A DNA stretch of 64,000 nucleotides. Source: Adiantum capillus-veneris (taxonomy: Eukaryota; Streptophyta; Polypodiopsida; Polypodiales; Pteridaceae). Each line of letters opens with the position of its first letter. The first letter of the stretch is position 1. Both the position numbers and the translations under genes were made by a program. Location: the NCBI GenBank assembly GCA_014529385.2, contig CM043964.1:8629497-8693496 (forward strand), written 5' to 3'. The notes under the pieces are model-generated. The model worked only from the letters and a program-made list of their open reading frames with translations. It had not been told where the DNA came from and did no database searches. This document shows, piece after piece, positions 10,483 through 21,716 of this stretch.

Positions 10483-11631
10483 ATGGACGCTTCCACAGCC
10501 TTTGTATCTACACCCACATCCACCCCTTTGTCACGCTTCATCCTCTTCCTTGAGGACACCAAATACAAAGGGAAGTTGGACCTCCACACCTTTTTTACTC
10601 ATCTCCCTGACCTTGACGCCACACTTGCCCTTCAAATGGATGCATTTGCCGAGATTTTTGCGTTCATGGAGGACCACATCATAAAATATTCTGTATTTAT
10701 ATCCCCACATGTAGGGATCTGGGTGCCTTGCAATCTTTTGTGCTATATACAAAAAGGTGATCGCCCATTCTCCAAGCGGTTGCGACGATTCCAAGAAATT
10801 GCCACTGACGTTGGCCATTTCTTGGATGAGCAAGCTCCAGGGGTGTCAGCGCTCAAGAAGCGCAAGTTGGGGGTGGAGTACCTTTCTCGGCTAGAAACAT
10901 TTATCTTCTTGGTGAACGAGGAACCTGATTTGGAGGAGCTCCGCTTACCACACCTTCAGGTTGGGTCCTTTATCAAGGACACCAAGGAGCAGGAGGTTAT
11001 CCCCATGAACCTTGTAGCGAAAGGAAAGACACTTCGGCTCGAGTACCCCAGGGGGCTCAAGGAATTGGTTGAGAAATCCATTGTTGTGGCTGGCCCTAGT
11101 GACACTCTAGTGCCACTACCATTGACGGATGTGGCTATCCTAGAGGTAGAAATCAGCCGCTTCTCCTCAGTGGTAGTGGATGGGGAGGAGTATATGTTTA
11201 TGCATGATATGGAGAAAGAATTTGGCCTGCGCATGGATGAATGCTTGAGAGTTCTATGAAACATCACCAAATGTCCCTTAGACAATACGCCAGATGCCCT
11301 AGAAAGCAATCTCTTGCCAGTTTGGAACTCTGTTGTTGACACTATTGCAGTTGTATGTGTGGAGGTCCTGGCAGTAGAGCAGTTTCACGTGGCTGAGGAA
11401 GAATTCCAAGCCATGCAAGCCGAGGTTGAGGCCTCTAGGATGCCTATTCCATTAGGAAACCTCCCATCTAAAGATCCAAATCTCGTAGTTGGGGTGCATG
11501 GGAGCATTGATTTGGATGCAAAGGGCAACAGGGAGGAGGACGACAAGGAGAAGGAGGCAAACTCTATCCTAATTTTCATGATATTATTTTATACTTCATT
11601 GTCTTTTTTCTCAACATTCATTGGTTTATGA
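10483..11631 (+). pseudogene. Hypothetical protein ORF with one in-frame stop
   Basis: Unrecognised. The frame runs from ATG 10483 (MDASTAFVST) to a TGA at 11257-11259, then continues open in the same frame to 11631, so either the product is 258 residues or a longer gene of about 380 codons has one nonsense change. The first part is Leu/Phe-rich (FLEDTKYKGKLDLHTFF). The part after the stop is acidic, with a Glu/Lys/Asp-rich run near 11520-11560 and helical character (VAEEEFQAMQAEVEAS). A TTTATGACAG acceptor-like site ends at 11634. The upstream TATA box supports transcription at some time. No family could be assigned. Confidence 0.4.
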
Positions 11632-12280
11632 CAGGACGTCGTGGAGGTTGATGATTTTGCTGCAAGGACGGGTCGCAAGCGGACGGGCTTTGGGACCTCA
11701 GTCTTCCCTTGCGCATTACCTAGGACAACTCCCCCCTGGCGATGTGGCCATTATCCATAATGAATTTACTCCCCAATCACATTTTATGACTTGGTCGTTG
11801 AAAGCTTTCAGCAAGTTTTTGTGTTTGAGCACCATTGCTCAAACTACACATCTTGTGTTCCTAGTGCGTAGATCCCTTGTATGCACAACGTTTGGCATTG
11901 GCTTCCATGGTAAAGTGCTTGCTCAGATAGGGATACATGCTTCCATTGGTTCAACTAACCCAAAGGCCATAGTGTAGTCCCTCTTGACTGGGGAGTTGCC
12001 TTACGTGCAAGATAGGTGCCAGGAAATGGTCAAGAAAATTATGAACTCCTCATATACATGATGTAGCTTACCTTTTTGAAAGTAATAAAAAAATTTGGAA
12101 TTGTCTCTATATCTCGTAAATTATTCTAAATGTGATTTGTCAATCTTGAAAATTCTTGTAATTGGTGATATGTTTTAATAAGCTGTGTCTTTTTTGCTTG
12201 AAGTAACAACACAACGGAAGTTGGATGCACATGATACTGGGGAAAGTATAAAAGACATTTGAGTGAGAAGAAGAGGTTTC
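11632..12280. other. No recognisable gene; possible last-exon remnant
   Basis: After an acceptor-like TTTATGACAG (ending 11634) a frame stays open to 11977, containing a GDVAIIHNEFTPQSHF-like string, but I see no family and no clear donor to join it upstream. From 11980 the sequence is AT-rich with an AATAAA-like signal near 12084. I assign no function. Confidence 0.3.
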
Positions 12281-12522
12281 TCTAAATTAATGATGCAAAA
12301 CCAATTGCTTTCAATTAATTTATGTTTTTTAAGTATCCTACAGGGTAAAAAAAAAGGGTGGCCACAAGGCGCGCAAATGGCCCATCCATCAGTTTTGGAT
12401 GGCCCATTTCTGCACCCTTGTGGCCACCCTTTTTTTGGCACTTGGTAGGTTTGTCTACCCCCTAGGATACTTAAAAAACATAAATTAACTCAAAGGAATT
12501 GGTTTTGCATCATTATTTTAGA
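12281..12522. mobile_element. Hairpin MITE, about 242 bp
   Basis: TCTAAATTAATGATGCAAAACC at the left pairs with the complementary end at 12501-12522. Pairing continues inward through TTTTTTAAGTATCCTA and GGGTGGCCACAAGG to a small loop near 12390. Nearly the whole unit is one inverted repeat. The following 40 bp repeat part of the inner arm (CTTGTGGACACCC then T-rich), so a second event touched the right side. There is no coding capacity; the short frames across it are arm sequence. Confidence 0.85.
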
Positions 12523-12682
12523 TGGAGCCTTGTGGACACCCTTTTTTTTGGCAATTTCAGCATATGTTTGCACTCAAGGACACTAGAAAAGGTGAAATCA
12601 ACTCTGAATTTACGTTTTCAAGCACACTATCACCTGCTTTAGCTCTACCTAATACACCCCTACACCAAAAACACAAAAACAC

Positions 12683-13830
12683 TACAACGAACCACAAATT
12701 TGGACTTGATTCCCAGGCAAAGTGCCAAGACCAAGTCATCCTCATACCATCACGACCCCTACAAGGTAGATGGGTCGGAATGAGTTTTATGTTTTTCTGT
12801 TGCCTCTCTTGATGAGAGTGTTCTACAGACAGATTGTGGAATGCTTTTAGAATAAGATGCAATTAAGGCATAAGATGTCTAAGAGCACACCTTCTGGGCA
12901 CACACTCTACAAATTTAAGGAAAGTTCCTTAGCCCAACATGCTCTTCTTTTCTCTCTTCTTCTTATTTCTTTCACGAATAACGAAACTCTTCTAAGAATC
13001 TTTTGATACATATTCTGCTCGTGAGCCACCTTGGGCCAAGGTGCTCTCACTCACAGCTAGCATGAGGCTAAGATGCTACTCAAATTAGTCTTCATCGGTT
13101 CGTCGATTGAACACTATTTTGGATAAGGCCTATGAGCCAAATAGGCTAAGAGACGATTTCATGACAAGGGTAAGACCCAACTATTGGCATTCCTTGGGTG
13201 ATTGTTTTCAAGATTGAACAGATCTATCCAGGGAAGTACAAATCGACATTAATGGACAAGCAAGAGTCTTGTCATTACGGATGTTTACAGTGTCATTTTT
13301 GCACTACATGTTTTCAGTGTGACACTCAAGTTGAGTTTTTGATAAATCTTCAACTCATAGCAACTGATCTCTACAAGGAAGTATAGATGCAGCAATCAGT
13401 TGAGACATCATGGCTATCCATAAGAGGTAGACATCTCACTTGTGTGGATCTCTTGCTCTCTCTATAGCACTACGGTGTGTCTATGGATATACTTTTTGGG
13501 GTAAGACCCGGTGGGTGATTGTTACATCACCCCCTAGGCATTAAGGATCACAGTTTGATCTGCATTGCGGATCACAGTTTGATTTCTCCCAGTTAGACTT
13601 TCAAGGAAAGAATTCTGCAATTTACCACACGGCCGACAAATTCAACTTTTCAAGTTGATTTCCATTATTACGTGCACGATTAACTATGTTGGTTACTATT
13701 ACCTGCTAGTTGAGCAGTTTCTACAAAGGGTCTTACCAAAGGGTTTGACTATGTTGATTTTAACCAAAGGGGTTGGATTGCAAGGGCAACACCCATGGCT
13801 CCCAGTGCAATGCTGTTTGTTTTTTCAGGT
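12683..13830 (+). repeat. Diverged copy of the interior of element E
   Basis: From ACACTACAACGAACCAC the sequence matches 35310-36480, inside non-autonomous LTR element E, at high identity over about 1.15 kb. It has no LTRs here, so it is a fragment, or E contains a block that is itself a dispersed repeat. A small Cys-rich frame (13198-13386) is shared with E, but differences between copies mostly change amino acids, which argues against protein selection. Confidence 0.88.
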
Positions 13831-14159
13831 AGGGGATGTGCTCATAGTCTCCGTGAGCTCAAGAGCACTTGTTGCCTATTGCGATCAAGTTATTTTTTGT
13901 ATTTAGATTGTAGTTCATTAAGTAATTCAATTCAAGGTGTACAAGGTGTTGTTTTGTGCTGTATTCTCTTGAGATGTGCTTCTTTCTCTCACCGTTTCCC
14001 ATAGCAAGCACCCTGATGCTCACCCAGCTTAACTTGTGAACAATATTCCCCGGACAATGTTCACGACCAAATATTGGAGAAAGGTGTTGTTTGATGATCT
14101 TGAAAAGTCTTTTCTGATGTTGCATCCCTTCTTGAAGCCCAAGGTACATGGGTATATCT
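13831..14159. other. No gene seen
   Basis: Similarity to element E ends at about 13830. The rest contains only short open frames and no recognisable repeat partner in the window. Confidence 0.5.
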
Positions 14160-14545
14160 ATGGATTATTATGAATAACTGTATAAAAAGATATAGAATAA
14201 TCTAAGTCCATATCGTGGGTGAAGGCTAGATATTGTATACAAAGTAGTTACTAGTATAGATAATTTACTAGTCCATATGGTGGATGAAGGCTCGACATTA
14301 TAAATAAAATAGTTACTAGTATGATTTACTAGTCAGTAATTTATTGCATACATGATTGAATGTGTGGTAAATTTTATATGGACATTGACATCATGCAAAT
14401 TTGGTTATTAATATTGATAATTTACTAGTGAGTAATTTATTGCATGCATGATTGAACGTGTGGTAATCATATCGCCATTGACATCATGCAAATTTGGTTT
14501 TCAAGCATGTGTGGTAATCTTATTGGCCATGACATCATCAAAATT
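14160..14545. repeat. Two sets of imperfect tandem repeats
   Basis: A unit with AGTCCATATNGTGGNTGAAGGCT and GTTACTAGTATAGAT occurs at about 14207 and 14270. A second unit with TTTACTAGTNAGTAATTTATTGCAT and GACATCATGCAAATTTGGTT occurs at about 14325, 14423 and, shortened, 14500. The region may belong to the left LTR or flank of chromovirus G, but no matching right LTR is left to test this. Confidence 0.7.
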
Positions 14546-15042
14546 TTGATTTCCCAGTAATAAAAGCAGATGTGGTAGAAGCTTGGAGAAGATGAGGGTC
14601 TTATTCATTTCATAGCATGGAGTTTCCTATGCATCAATAGAACCTCTTAGGATAAAGACTAGTAGCAAGAGTAAAGAAAAGTGAATCACTCCCGGGGAGG
14701 TCACCTAATAAAAATTTAACCTATCACGTGAGTTCAACAGAAGGGTATTTAAAGTTCTTGAAACTTACAAAAATATATATACAGAAGGGTATTATTTTTT
14801 CAAATTCAATTTTTTTTTACAGATTTTAAAAGAAAAGGGTATATTATATTTTAAAAAAAATCGGCTGATAAGGGGTATTACAAACATGTTTTGAACGCAC
14901 GTGATATGGTAGTTTCACACATAGTGAACCCCCTGAGGAATCACTCTTGTTATTCTCATTAGGATCTATTCTAATGAAATGCTCACTATGTTCATGCTAT
15001 TTTCTGCTACACACAACTTACTAGGCCATTAAATGTTACATT
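14546..15042 (+). repeat. Probable 5' LTR region of chromovirus G (left boundary not found)
   Basis: The sequence directly before the primer site at 15043 ends TAAATGTTACA and so should be the LTR end. The left edge cannot be fixed because the 3' LTR was cut by CACTA A at 39756 after only a few dozen bases, and those bases have no clear match here. A and T runs near 14800-14860 are present. Confidence 0.4.
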
Positions 15043-15054
15043 GGTATCAGAGCA
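15043..15054 (+). other. Primer binding site of chromovirus G
   Basis: TGGTATCAGAGC, the initiator tRNA-Met type, lies after the presumed LTR end ATGTTACA. Confidence 0.8.
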
Positions 15055-15411
15055 GAAGGTTTCTCTTTTCTTGCTCAAGAAGGGACGTCCTCAAGCTAGC
15101 TATAAATGGTTGGTACTATTAATTTAATTTGAGTGAGTAGAATAGGGATTTTTCAGCCTTGCAGTGCGCCTGCCTTCGTGAAGATAATGGGGCATCACTG
15201 TCAAGAGCTATGGTCTTAATAGTGGAGTCCTACGGGGCTTTCCTACGGCTTAACTGTTGAACGTCCCTCCCTTCTATTCCTTGCAATTAATGGTATTCGA
15301 GCCACGGGTATAGTAGCTTGAGTACTTTTTCTAAAGGGGTAAAGAGGAGCAGAAACTAGGGCTTGAAGTGCCAAAGTACACCTAAAAAGTTTACATCTAA
15401 AAATTGCTAGA

Positions 15412-17053
15412 ATGGTTGACAATAGTAAAGAGAGTGAAATTAATGTTGATAACTTTGATTTTGCTAATAAGCAGGCTACTAATGATGTCCCTATGCTTGT
15501 TAACTAACTTGTTTCTAGGTTTCAACAAGCCATGGGAAATCCATCCCTCCAAAATGAAGTGCAATGGCAGCTTTGTACTCATGGGATTATCCAAGATCCC
15601 CACCATGACAAGAGAGTTCCTAGGAAGCCTCCTTATGAGACTCCCAAAAGAGGCCTCTCTCTGATTCGGGAAGAAGAAGAGGATTCATATGAAGGGCTCA
15701 GAAATTTTCTTGTTGATGACGCATCTCCTTCTCAAAGGAGAACTGAAGAGCCTCCACCGAAGGAACAAGAAAGAAGTGAGTCTCCTGCCACCTCGGCGGA
15801 GATGGCTCCACGAAGAAGGTGGGATAAACGCTCTCCATCACCTCCAAAATGGAGAAGACCATCACACACTTCTCCACACCATACTTCAAAGAGGGATGAC
15901 AAAAAGCAAGAGAAGAAAAAGGCAAGAAAGAGGACACCCTCTTCTCCATCTTCTTCATCCTCTTCCTCTTATGAAAATGATGGTGCAGAAAAAGAAGATC
16001 AAGGCAAGAAAAAGGCGAGAAAGAGGTCACCCTTTTCTCCATCTTCCTCAAATTCTTCATCCTCTGAAGAAAGAGATGTTGCAACTTTTGAACCATAAAA
16101 AAGAGGAGGACATAGGAAATCCTATGCCACGTGAAAGAGGTCGTCCAAGCTCAAGAAGTTCAAAGAGGGAGGGAAGAGCATCTCTTTCCTTACCTACAAT
16201 GGCACCTTTGGTGCTACGGAAAAAGTCTTGGCCTTTATCCAACAATTCGATGCCAGGTTTGGAGATGAGGGCTACACGGAGTCCTCTAAGCTACGCCATG
16301 TAGCTATGCACTTTCAAAAGTTCGCCAGGCAATGGTGGTATAGCCTACGGGCCAATGGTGAAGCTCCACAAACATGGAAAGCTTTAAGAGCTTCCATTAT
16401 GAAGCACGTTTTGGCCATCGATGCCAAAGACAAAGTACTCACCGAATGGCGAAGCTTGAAGCTCTCTCCCTACGAATCCATTCACAAATATGTAGACAAG
16501 TTTTGGGATTTACATCTCAAAGCCACTGTCTTCCAAAAGATGGATTTTGGAGAGCAAAAGCAACAATTTTGTGCGGGCTTAACTGAAGAAATGGCGGAGT
16601 ATGTGAACTCCCAAAGGCCACGCACCATATTGGCGGTTATACACCATACTATGGTTGCTTTTGGAATCAATATTCAAATAGGGGATAAGAGATATTCTAA
16701 GCCATGGAAAACAAGGGTTCTAATGAGCCTAAGGGGAAGGACAATGTCCAAAAGTCTCCTAAGGGAAATTCCAACAAAGCTAAGGAGAAGGGAGTTTACA
16801 AAGGCAAAAACAAACTCTCTCCTAAAGAGCATGAGTGTTATCACAAGGATAACCGCTGTTTCAAGTGCGGCGAGAAAGGGCATGCGTACCGTGCTTGTCC
16901 TCAAAATAACACCCACCATGAGCCTCCTAGAGCTACCTTGGTCCAAGAAGAGGAAGCTCACCACAAAGGATCTCCTCTATGCCATGCTTGGGGAAAGGTA
17001 AGAGAACATGATTCTTTTATTCTCTTTGACTCTGATTCTGCTCACAATTTCAT
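15412..17053 (+). pseudogene. Chromovirus G gag, broken
   Basis: ATG 15412 starts the frame; a TAA at about 15505 interrupts it, and the same frame then runs to 16098 through a Ser/Arg/Lys-rich region with repeated KKARKR and SSSSSS runs. After a frameshift the retrotransposon gag core is readable from about 16228 (FDARFGDEGYTESSKLRHVA, FARQWW, LRASIMKHV). A further shift leads to a zinc knuckle, CFKCGEKGHAYRAC, at 16857-16898. At least three frame breaks are needed to connect these, so no functional gag is made. Confidence 0.88.
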
Positions 17054-18184
17054 ATCCATAGATTTGCCACCAAGCTAGGCATCCAAGCCTATGAGATGGG
17101 AGATGTCCTACCCGCAGACGGTGCTTTCAAGGGGCAAGAAGCTTCAGTCACTCCCTTAATCGGGAAATTGAGGCTCCATGTACAAAGCTATGTGGAGAAA
17201 GAGGACTTCTTTATCTCTCCTCTCAAGCATGAGGATGTAATCCTAGGAGCACCATGGTTTGATCGCATGGCTGCCAATGTTAGCTTCCCTGAAAGAAAAA
17301 TCTACTTTAGGTTCAGGGAAAAAGATATATACATAGTTGCTAAGAAAATGGGTAACACCATACCCATTTTACATACGCAAGCTTTCAATAAGTTAATAAA
17401 GAGCTCTATTTCCGTGTACATGATTTTTGTTAAAGATTCTCAAAATGAACCTAATGTTTTAGCAAAAGAAAATATACACGCTCACAAGGAATTAGAGTTA
17501 TCCAATTTTCTCAAAGGGTTTCAAGATGTCTTTATTGACGACATCCCTTGTGAGCTACCTCCCAAACGAGGCAATGATGACCATGCAATTGAACTTCTTC
17601 CAGGAAGTTCCCCGCCTAATAAACCTCCTTATAGAGTTTCTCAAGCTCAACAAGAGGAGATATGCAGCAAGTGCATGAGTTAGTTGAGAAGGGCATGGTT
17701 AGGCCTAACTCATCTCCATTTTGTTCTCCTGTGCTATTAGTGCAAAAGAAAGACGGCACATATCCTATGTGTGTCGACTATAGAGCACTAAATAGGATTA
17801 CTATCAAGAATAGGTTTCCCATTCCACGGGTAGAAGACCTATTTGATAAGCTACAAGGGTCCACCTACTTCAGTAGGATTGACCTAAAAAGTGGCTATCA
17901 TCAAATAAGGATAGTTGATCAAGACATTGTAAAGACCGCATTCTGCACTACATTTGGTCTTTATGAATAAATTGTCATGCCTTTTGGCTTGACCAATGCA
18001 CCAGCCACATTCAACCGCTTGATGGAGAAGCTATTCAGGCCTCACCGAACGTTTATTGGAGTGTTCTTTGATGATATCATCATCTACTCTAATTCATTAG
18101 ACGAACACAAGCAACACCTCCAGGTAATATTTCAAGTTCTAAGAGAGAAATAAACTTTATGTTAATTGAAAGAAAAGTGATTTT
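17000..18184 (+). pseudogene. Chromovirus G protease and RT, 5' part
   Basis: The protease active site is degenerate (ILFDSDSAHNF near 17020, in place of a D-T/S-G-A core) and a frameshift follows. Readable RT begins near 17662 with [30 protein letters not shown] and [12 protein letters not shown]; a TAA at 17968-17970 interrupts it. The catalytic block FFDDIIIYS is at about 18064-18090. Further stops precede the point (18185-18189) where F was inserted. The rest of RT resumes at 31663. Confidence 0.88.
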
Positions 18185-18189
18185 TTCTC

Positions 18190-18837
<648 letters not shown>

Positions 18838-18840
18838 TTT

Positions 18841-18858
18841 TTGGCGCCGCTGCCGGGG
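18841..18858 (+). other. Primer binding site of element F
   Basis: TGGCGCCGCTGCCGGGGA begins four bases after the LTR end. This differs from the Met-type site used by the copia element and chromovirus in this window. Confidence 0.75.
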
Positions 18859-19422
18859 AATAGCCCTGCACTAAGCCCAAGAGGCACTTTGTGCTTCTTG
18901 TATGAGTGGTTTGCAGTAGGAAAGAAGAGGGAGAGGAAGTTAGCATTTTCTGTTTTTCTGCTGCGTACATTTAGTAGTAGTTAGACAGTTAGCAAAATTC
19001 TGTTTTTCTGTTTGCACACAGTTAGCATTAGTCACACAGTTAGCATTTCTTGCGTTTTTTGCATTTTTTGTGTTTTCACTGCACAGTTCTGTCAAGTTTC
19101 AATTTCTGCATTTTCTGTGTTTTCTGGTTTGTGCACAGTTAGGCGCATAGTTAGTTAATTAAGTAGGTTAGTAATTAGGTGAACCACTGATTAGCAGGTC
19201 AATAGGTAGGTGGGACAGTAAATAGGTAGGTGAGGTCAACGCGCACAAAAACGCGTACCAAATAATATCTAAAAAAAAAATTTGAAAAAAAAATTTTGCG
19301 AAAAAAAAAATCCGAAAAATAAAAACGCGAGTGAGTGGGAGGTTAAATTTTCGAAAATAAAAAACGTGAGTTATAAAAACGTACGGGTTGGTCTGTATAA
19401 AAGATAGATCGGGATCATTTCC

Positions 19423-19459
19423 CCAAGCCCAAGCCCAAGCCCAAGCCCAGGCCCAGGCC
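19423..19459 (+). repeat. CCCAAG hexanucleotide repeat in F leader
   Basis: About six copies of CCCAAG/CCCAGG lie in the long untranslated leader of F. No function is evident. Confidence 0.8.
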
Positions 19460-19721
19460 TCAGTCCTCAGTCTTATGATATATACTAGACTCACTCTTAT
19501 ATATATACCCTACTCCCTCAAGAGAGAATGAGAGCATGTGGGACAAGTCCTCCACTCTCCTCCCTTCTCTTCCCACTTGCACCCTTAGACTTTCTAGTTT
19601 GGACCTAGTTCCCTACTGGAAATTGATAGTTTTAGGGATTCCGAGGGCATAGAGTGACCAAACGGAGGGCTGTAAAGCACGGCACGACCCTCTGACCGAT
19701 ACGCTCATTTCGAGCTATCAC

Positions 19722-19790
19722 ATGGCCCATTCCATGACACGCTCTAAAAAATCTAGCAAAAAAACAAACAAAAAACGCGCTAAAAACTAG
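19722..19790 (+). CDS. Short basic upstream ORF in F leader
   Basis: A 22-codon frame (ATG 19722, TAG 19788-19790) encodes a Lys/Arg-rich peptide containing MTRSKKSSKKTNKK. It ends 51 bp before the gag ATG, a position where it could affect translation of gag. Alternatively it is a decayed earlier gag start. Its coding status is untested. Confidence 0.3.
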   Translation: MAHSMTRSKKSSKKTNKKRAKN

Positions 19791-19841
19791 TCACAAGGCC
19801 TCCTAGAGCAGCTTTTTGACACCTTAGGGTATCAGAAGCAC

Positions 19842-21716
19842 ATGCACTTACGCTCTGGGCAGGTGCTAGAACACGAGCATATTGAGGGTGCCTCTGTTCA
19901 TACGGACACCCATTACCCATCCACGATAGGATCTAGACCCTCAGCGGGGACACAAGGTAGCACCACCCAAGACCCTAAAATAGCCGCTAGTGATTCCTCC
20001 TCTGACTCAGAAATCATGGAAGCATACCCTACCCAAAACACTGAGAGAGAAGGCCATGCACCTCCCGAAGCTCCACAGCCTAGTACTAGTATGTTTAGCC
20101 GTTTCATGGAAACATTAGGTAGAGCTACTCGCTCGGAACTTGATGCAAATGAAGCACACGAAGGGGGTGGGGAAGTGGACTCTCCTTTCACATCGCACGT
20201 GTACCCCACACCCCCAAAGAGTGTCCATGTAGATATCCTTCCAACTTCTTACCAAGAAGGTCCTGTTGAGCTGCCTCCTTCAGAAGTTCCCTCTAGAGTA
20301 CCGTTGGTGACAAGCAAAACCACGGGGAGCAACATTGATTCTACCTCACAAGAAACCGTTAACACGTCGACTCTAGAAGGATTGTTCATTAATGATCATT
20401 GGACATACGACCTACACACTGAGGTGTTGACGGATCTACACTCTGGCCACGCCTACCATGTAGGATGGATAGAGATTGTACAATCCACCTCTAGTGCCAG
20501 GAGCATCGAAGATCAACAGAAAATGATATGTAATGTTATCCATGACATTATTCAACCAGAAAGGCAAAACCGAGCGGTAAATATACTCTCAACTGGCCCC
20601 ATGAGATTTCTGGATACGAGCAAGGCTCAACAGCCTACTCTATCACAAATGGAGACTCCTCTAATGAGCCCCATGGACCCATCTTACGTCATTTCACCTG
20701 GGGTCTCTATGCAATCTGAGCCTCCGAGCGACAACTTTAGCTTCCCTAACTTGGCTCAACCCTCTATTAAGGAAAACCCAGTGCTCACTCCAGGGATAAG
20801 CCTGACAGAGAATGTACCGATGACATCTACGGTTAGCGCAGTGCCACTACCTAGTGTCGTAGTACCTAATATGGGGCCTCGACCATATGTGCCTCTAGCC
20901 CCTTATGCACACATGGCCCCCACACCTCCAATTGTACCACTTGTTTATGCTCCTCGAGTGCCGCTCCCTAGCCCTTATCCGAGTGGACCTATGCCCGGTT
21001 ATGTTCCATATCCTGCATCATCCACACATATGCCAAGACCGGCACCCGTCCCTCTCCCACATATGATTCCAAGAGTACCTCCACCGGCCCTGCCTCCTCA
21101 CATAGGTGACTTGGCAGCGTTTGCTCAAACCATAGGTCGATCTATCGCGGAAAATATGCGTCATGCATCTGATAGAGAGCCTAGAAGTAAGGCAGTACAA
21201 ATTGCCAAACTCACGCAAAAATTCAATGGGGACGAAGATGCTAGGAAACACATTGAAGTGTTTGAACAAGTATGTGATTCCTTAGGGGAACGCAACGAAC
21301 TACATAAGTGCAATGCCTTAATCTTGACATTAAGTGGGAAGGCTGGAGATTGCTATAGTACCCTAAGGGTGGACGAGAAAACAATCTACCCTATGCTTCG
21401 AAGGTTGTTTCTAAAGGAGTACATACGAGAAGGTGTGCTTTGGGGTGTAGCATCTCAGCTACAGAAGGCCGAACTTAAGGAAGGAGAGTCAGTAAGGGAC
21501 TTCATTAGTCGTCTAAAGCACTTAAACTCTCGTTGCCCTGTAAATGAGCGCTTGAACAATAACCAACTGCTTGATCGATTCATTCGAGGGTTGAGGAATG
21601 AAGGAATCTATAATGGAATAGTGATTAGAGGTATCACAACCTGGGAAGATGTCACTGCCAATGCAATCCCAACTAGAGGACAACTTGATGATAGCAGGCA
21701 TGAGGGTGTCTACTGA
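19842..21716 (+). CDS. F gag polyprotein, amino part
   Basis: ATG 19842 begins MHLRSGQVLEHE, typical of plant gypsy gag. The first 400 residues are Pro/Ser/Thr-rich (runs of PLPSPYPSGP type near 20950). The retrotransposon gag core follows at about 21180-21660 (KFNGDEDARKHIEVFEQV; LRRLFLKEYIREG; FIRGLRNEGIYNG). The frame ends at 21716, while the homologous protein continues in the +1 frame from about 21650, so a frameshift (programmed or mutational) separates the core from the zinc knuckles. Confidence 0.9.
   Translation: MHLRSGQVLEHEHIEGASVHTDTHYPSTIGSRPSAGTQGSTTQDPKIAASDSSSDSEIMEAYPTQNTEREGHAPPEAPQPSTSMFSRFMETLGRATRSELDANEAHEGGGEVDSPFTSHVYPTPPKSVHVDILPTSYQEGPVELPPSEVPSRVPLVTSKTTGSNIDSTSQETVNTSTLEGLFINDHWTYDLHTEVLTDLHSGHAYHVGWIEIVQSTSSARSIEDQQKMICNVIHDIIQPERQNRAVNILSTGPMRFLDTSKAQQPTLSQMETPLMSPMDPSYVISPGVSMQSEPPSDNFSFPNLAQPSIKENPVLTPGISLTENVPMTSTVSAVPLPSVVVPNMGPRPYVPLAPYAHMAPTPPIVPLVYAPRVPLPSPYPSGPMPGYVPYPASSTHMPRPAPVPLPHMIPRVPPPALPPHIGDLAAFAQTIGRSIAENMRHASDREPRSKAVQIAKLTQKFNGDEDARKHIEVFEQVCDSLGERNELHKCNALILTLSGKAGDCYSTLRVDEKTIYPMLRRLFLKEYIREGVLWGVASQLQKAELKEGESVRDFISRLKHLNSRCPVNERLNNNQLLDRFIRGLRNEGIYNGIVIRGITTWEDVTANAIPTRGQLDDSRHEGVY

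Noticed and set aside
13198-13386. Cys-rich short frame shared with 35834-36103
   Set aside because: Differences between the copies are mostly amino-acid changing and one copy has a stop; consistent with neutral repeat DNA.
14546-15042. Matching LTR pair for chromovirus G
   Set aside because: The truncated right end (39719-39755) is too short and I found no convincing match upstream of 15043, so no LTR boundaries are claimed.
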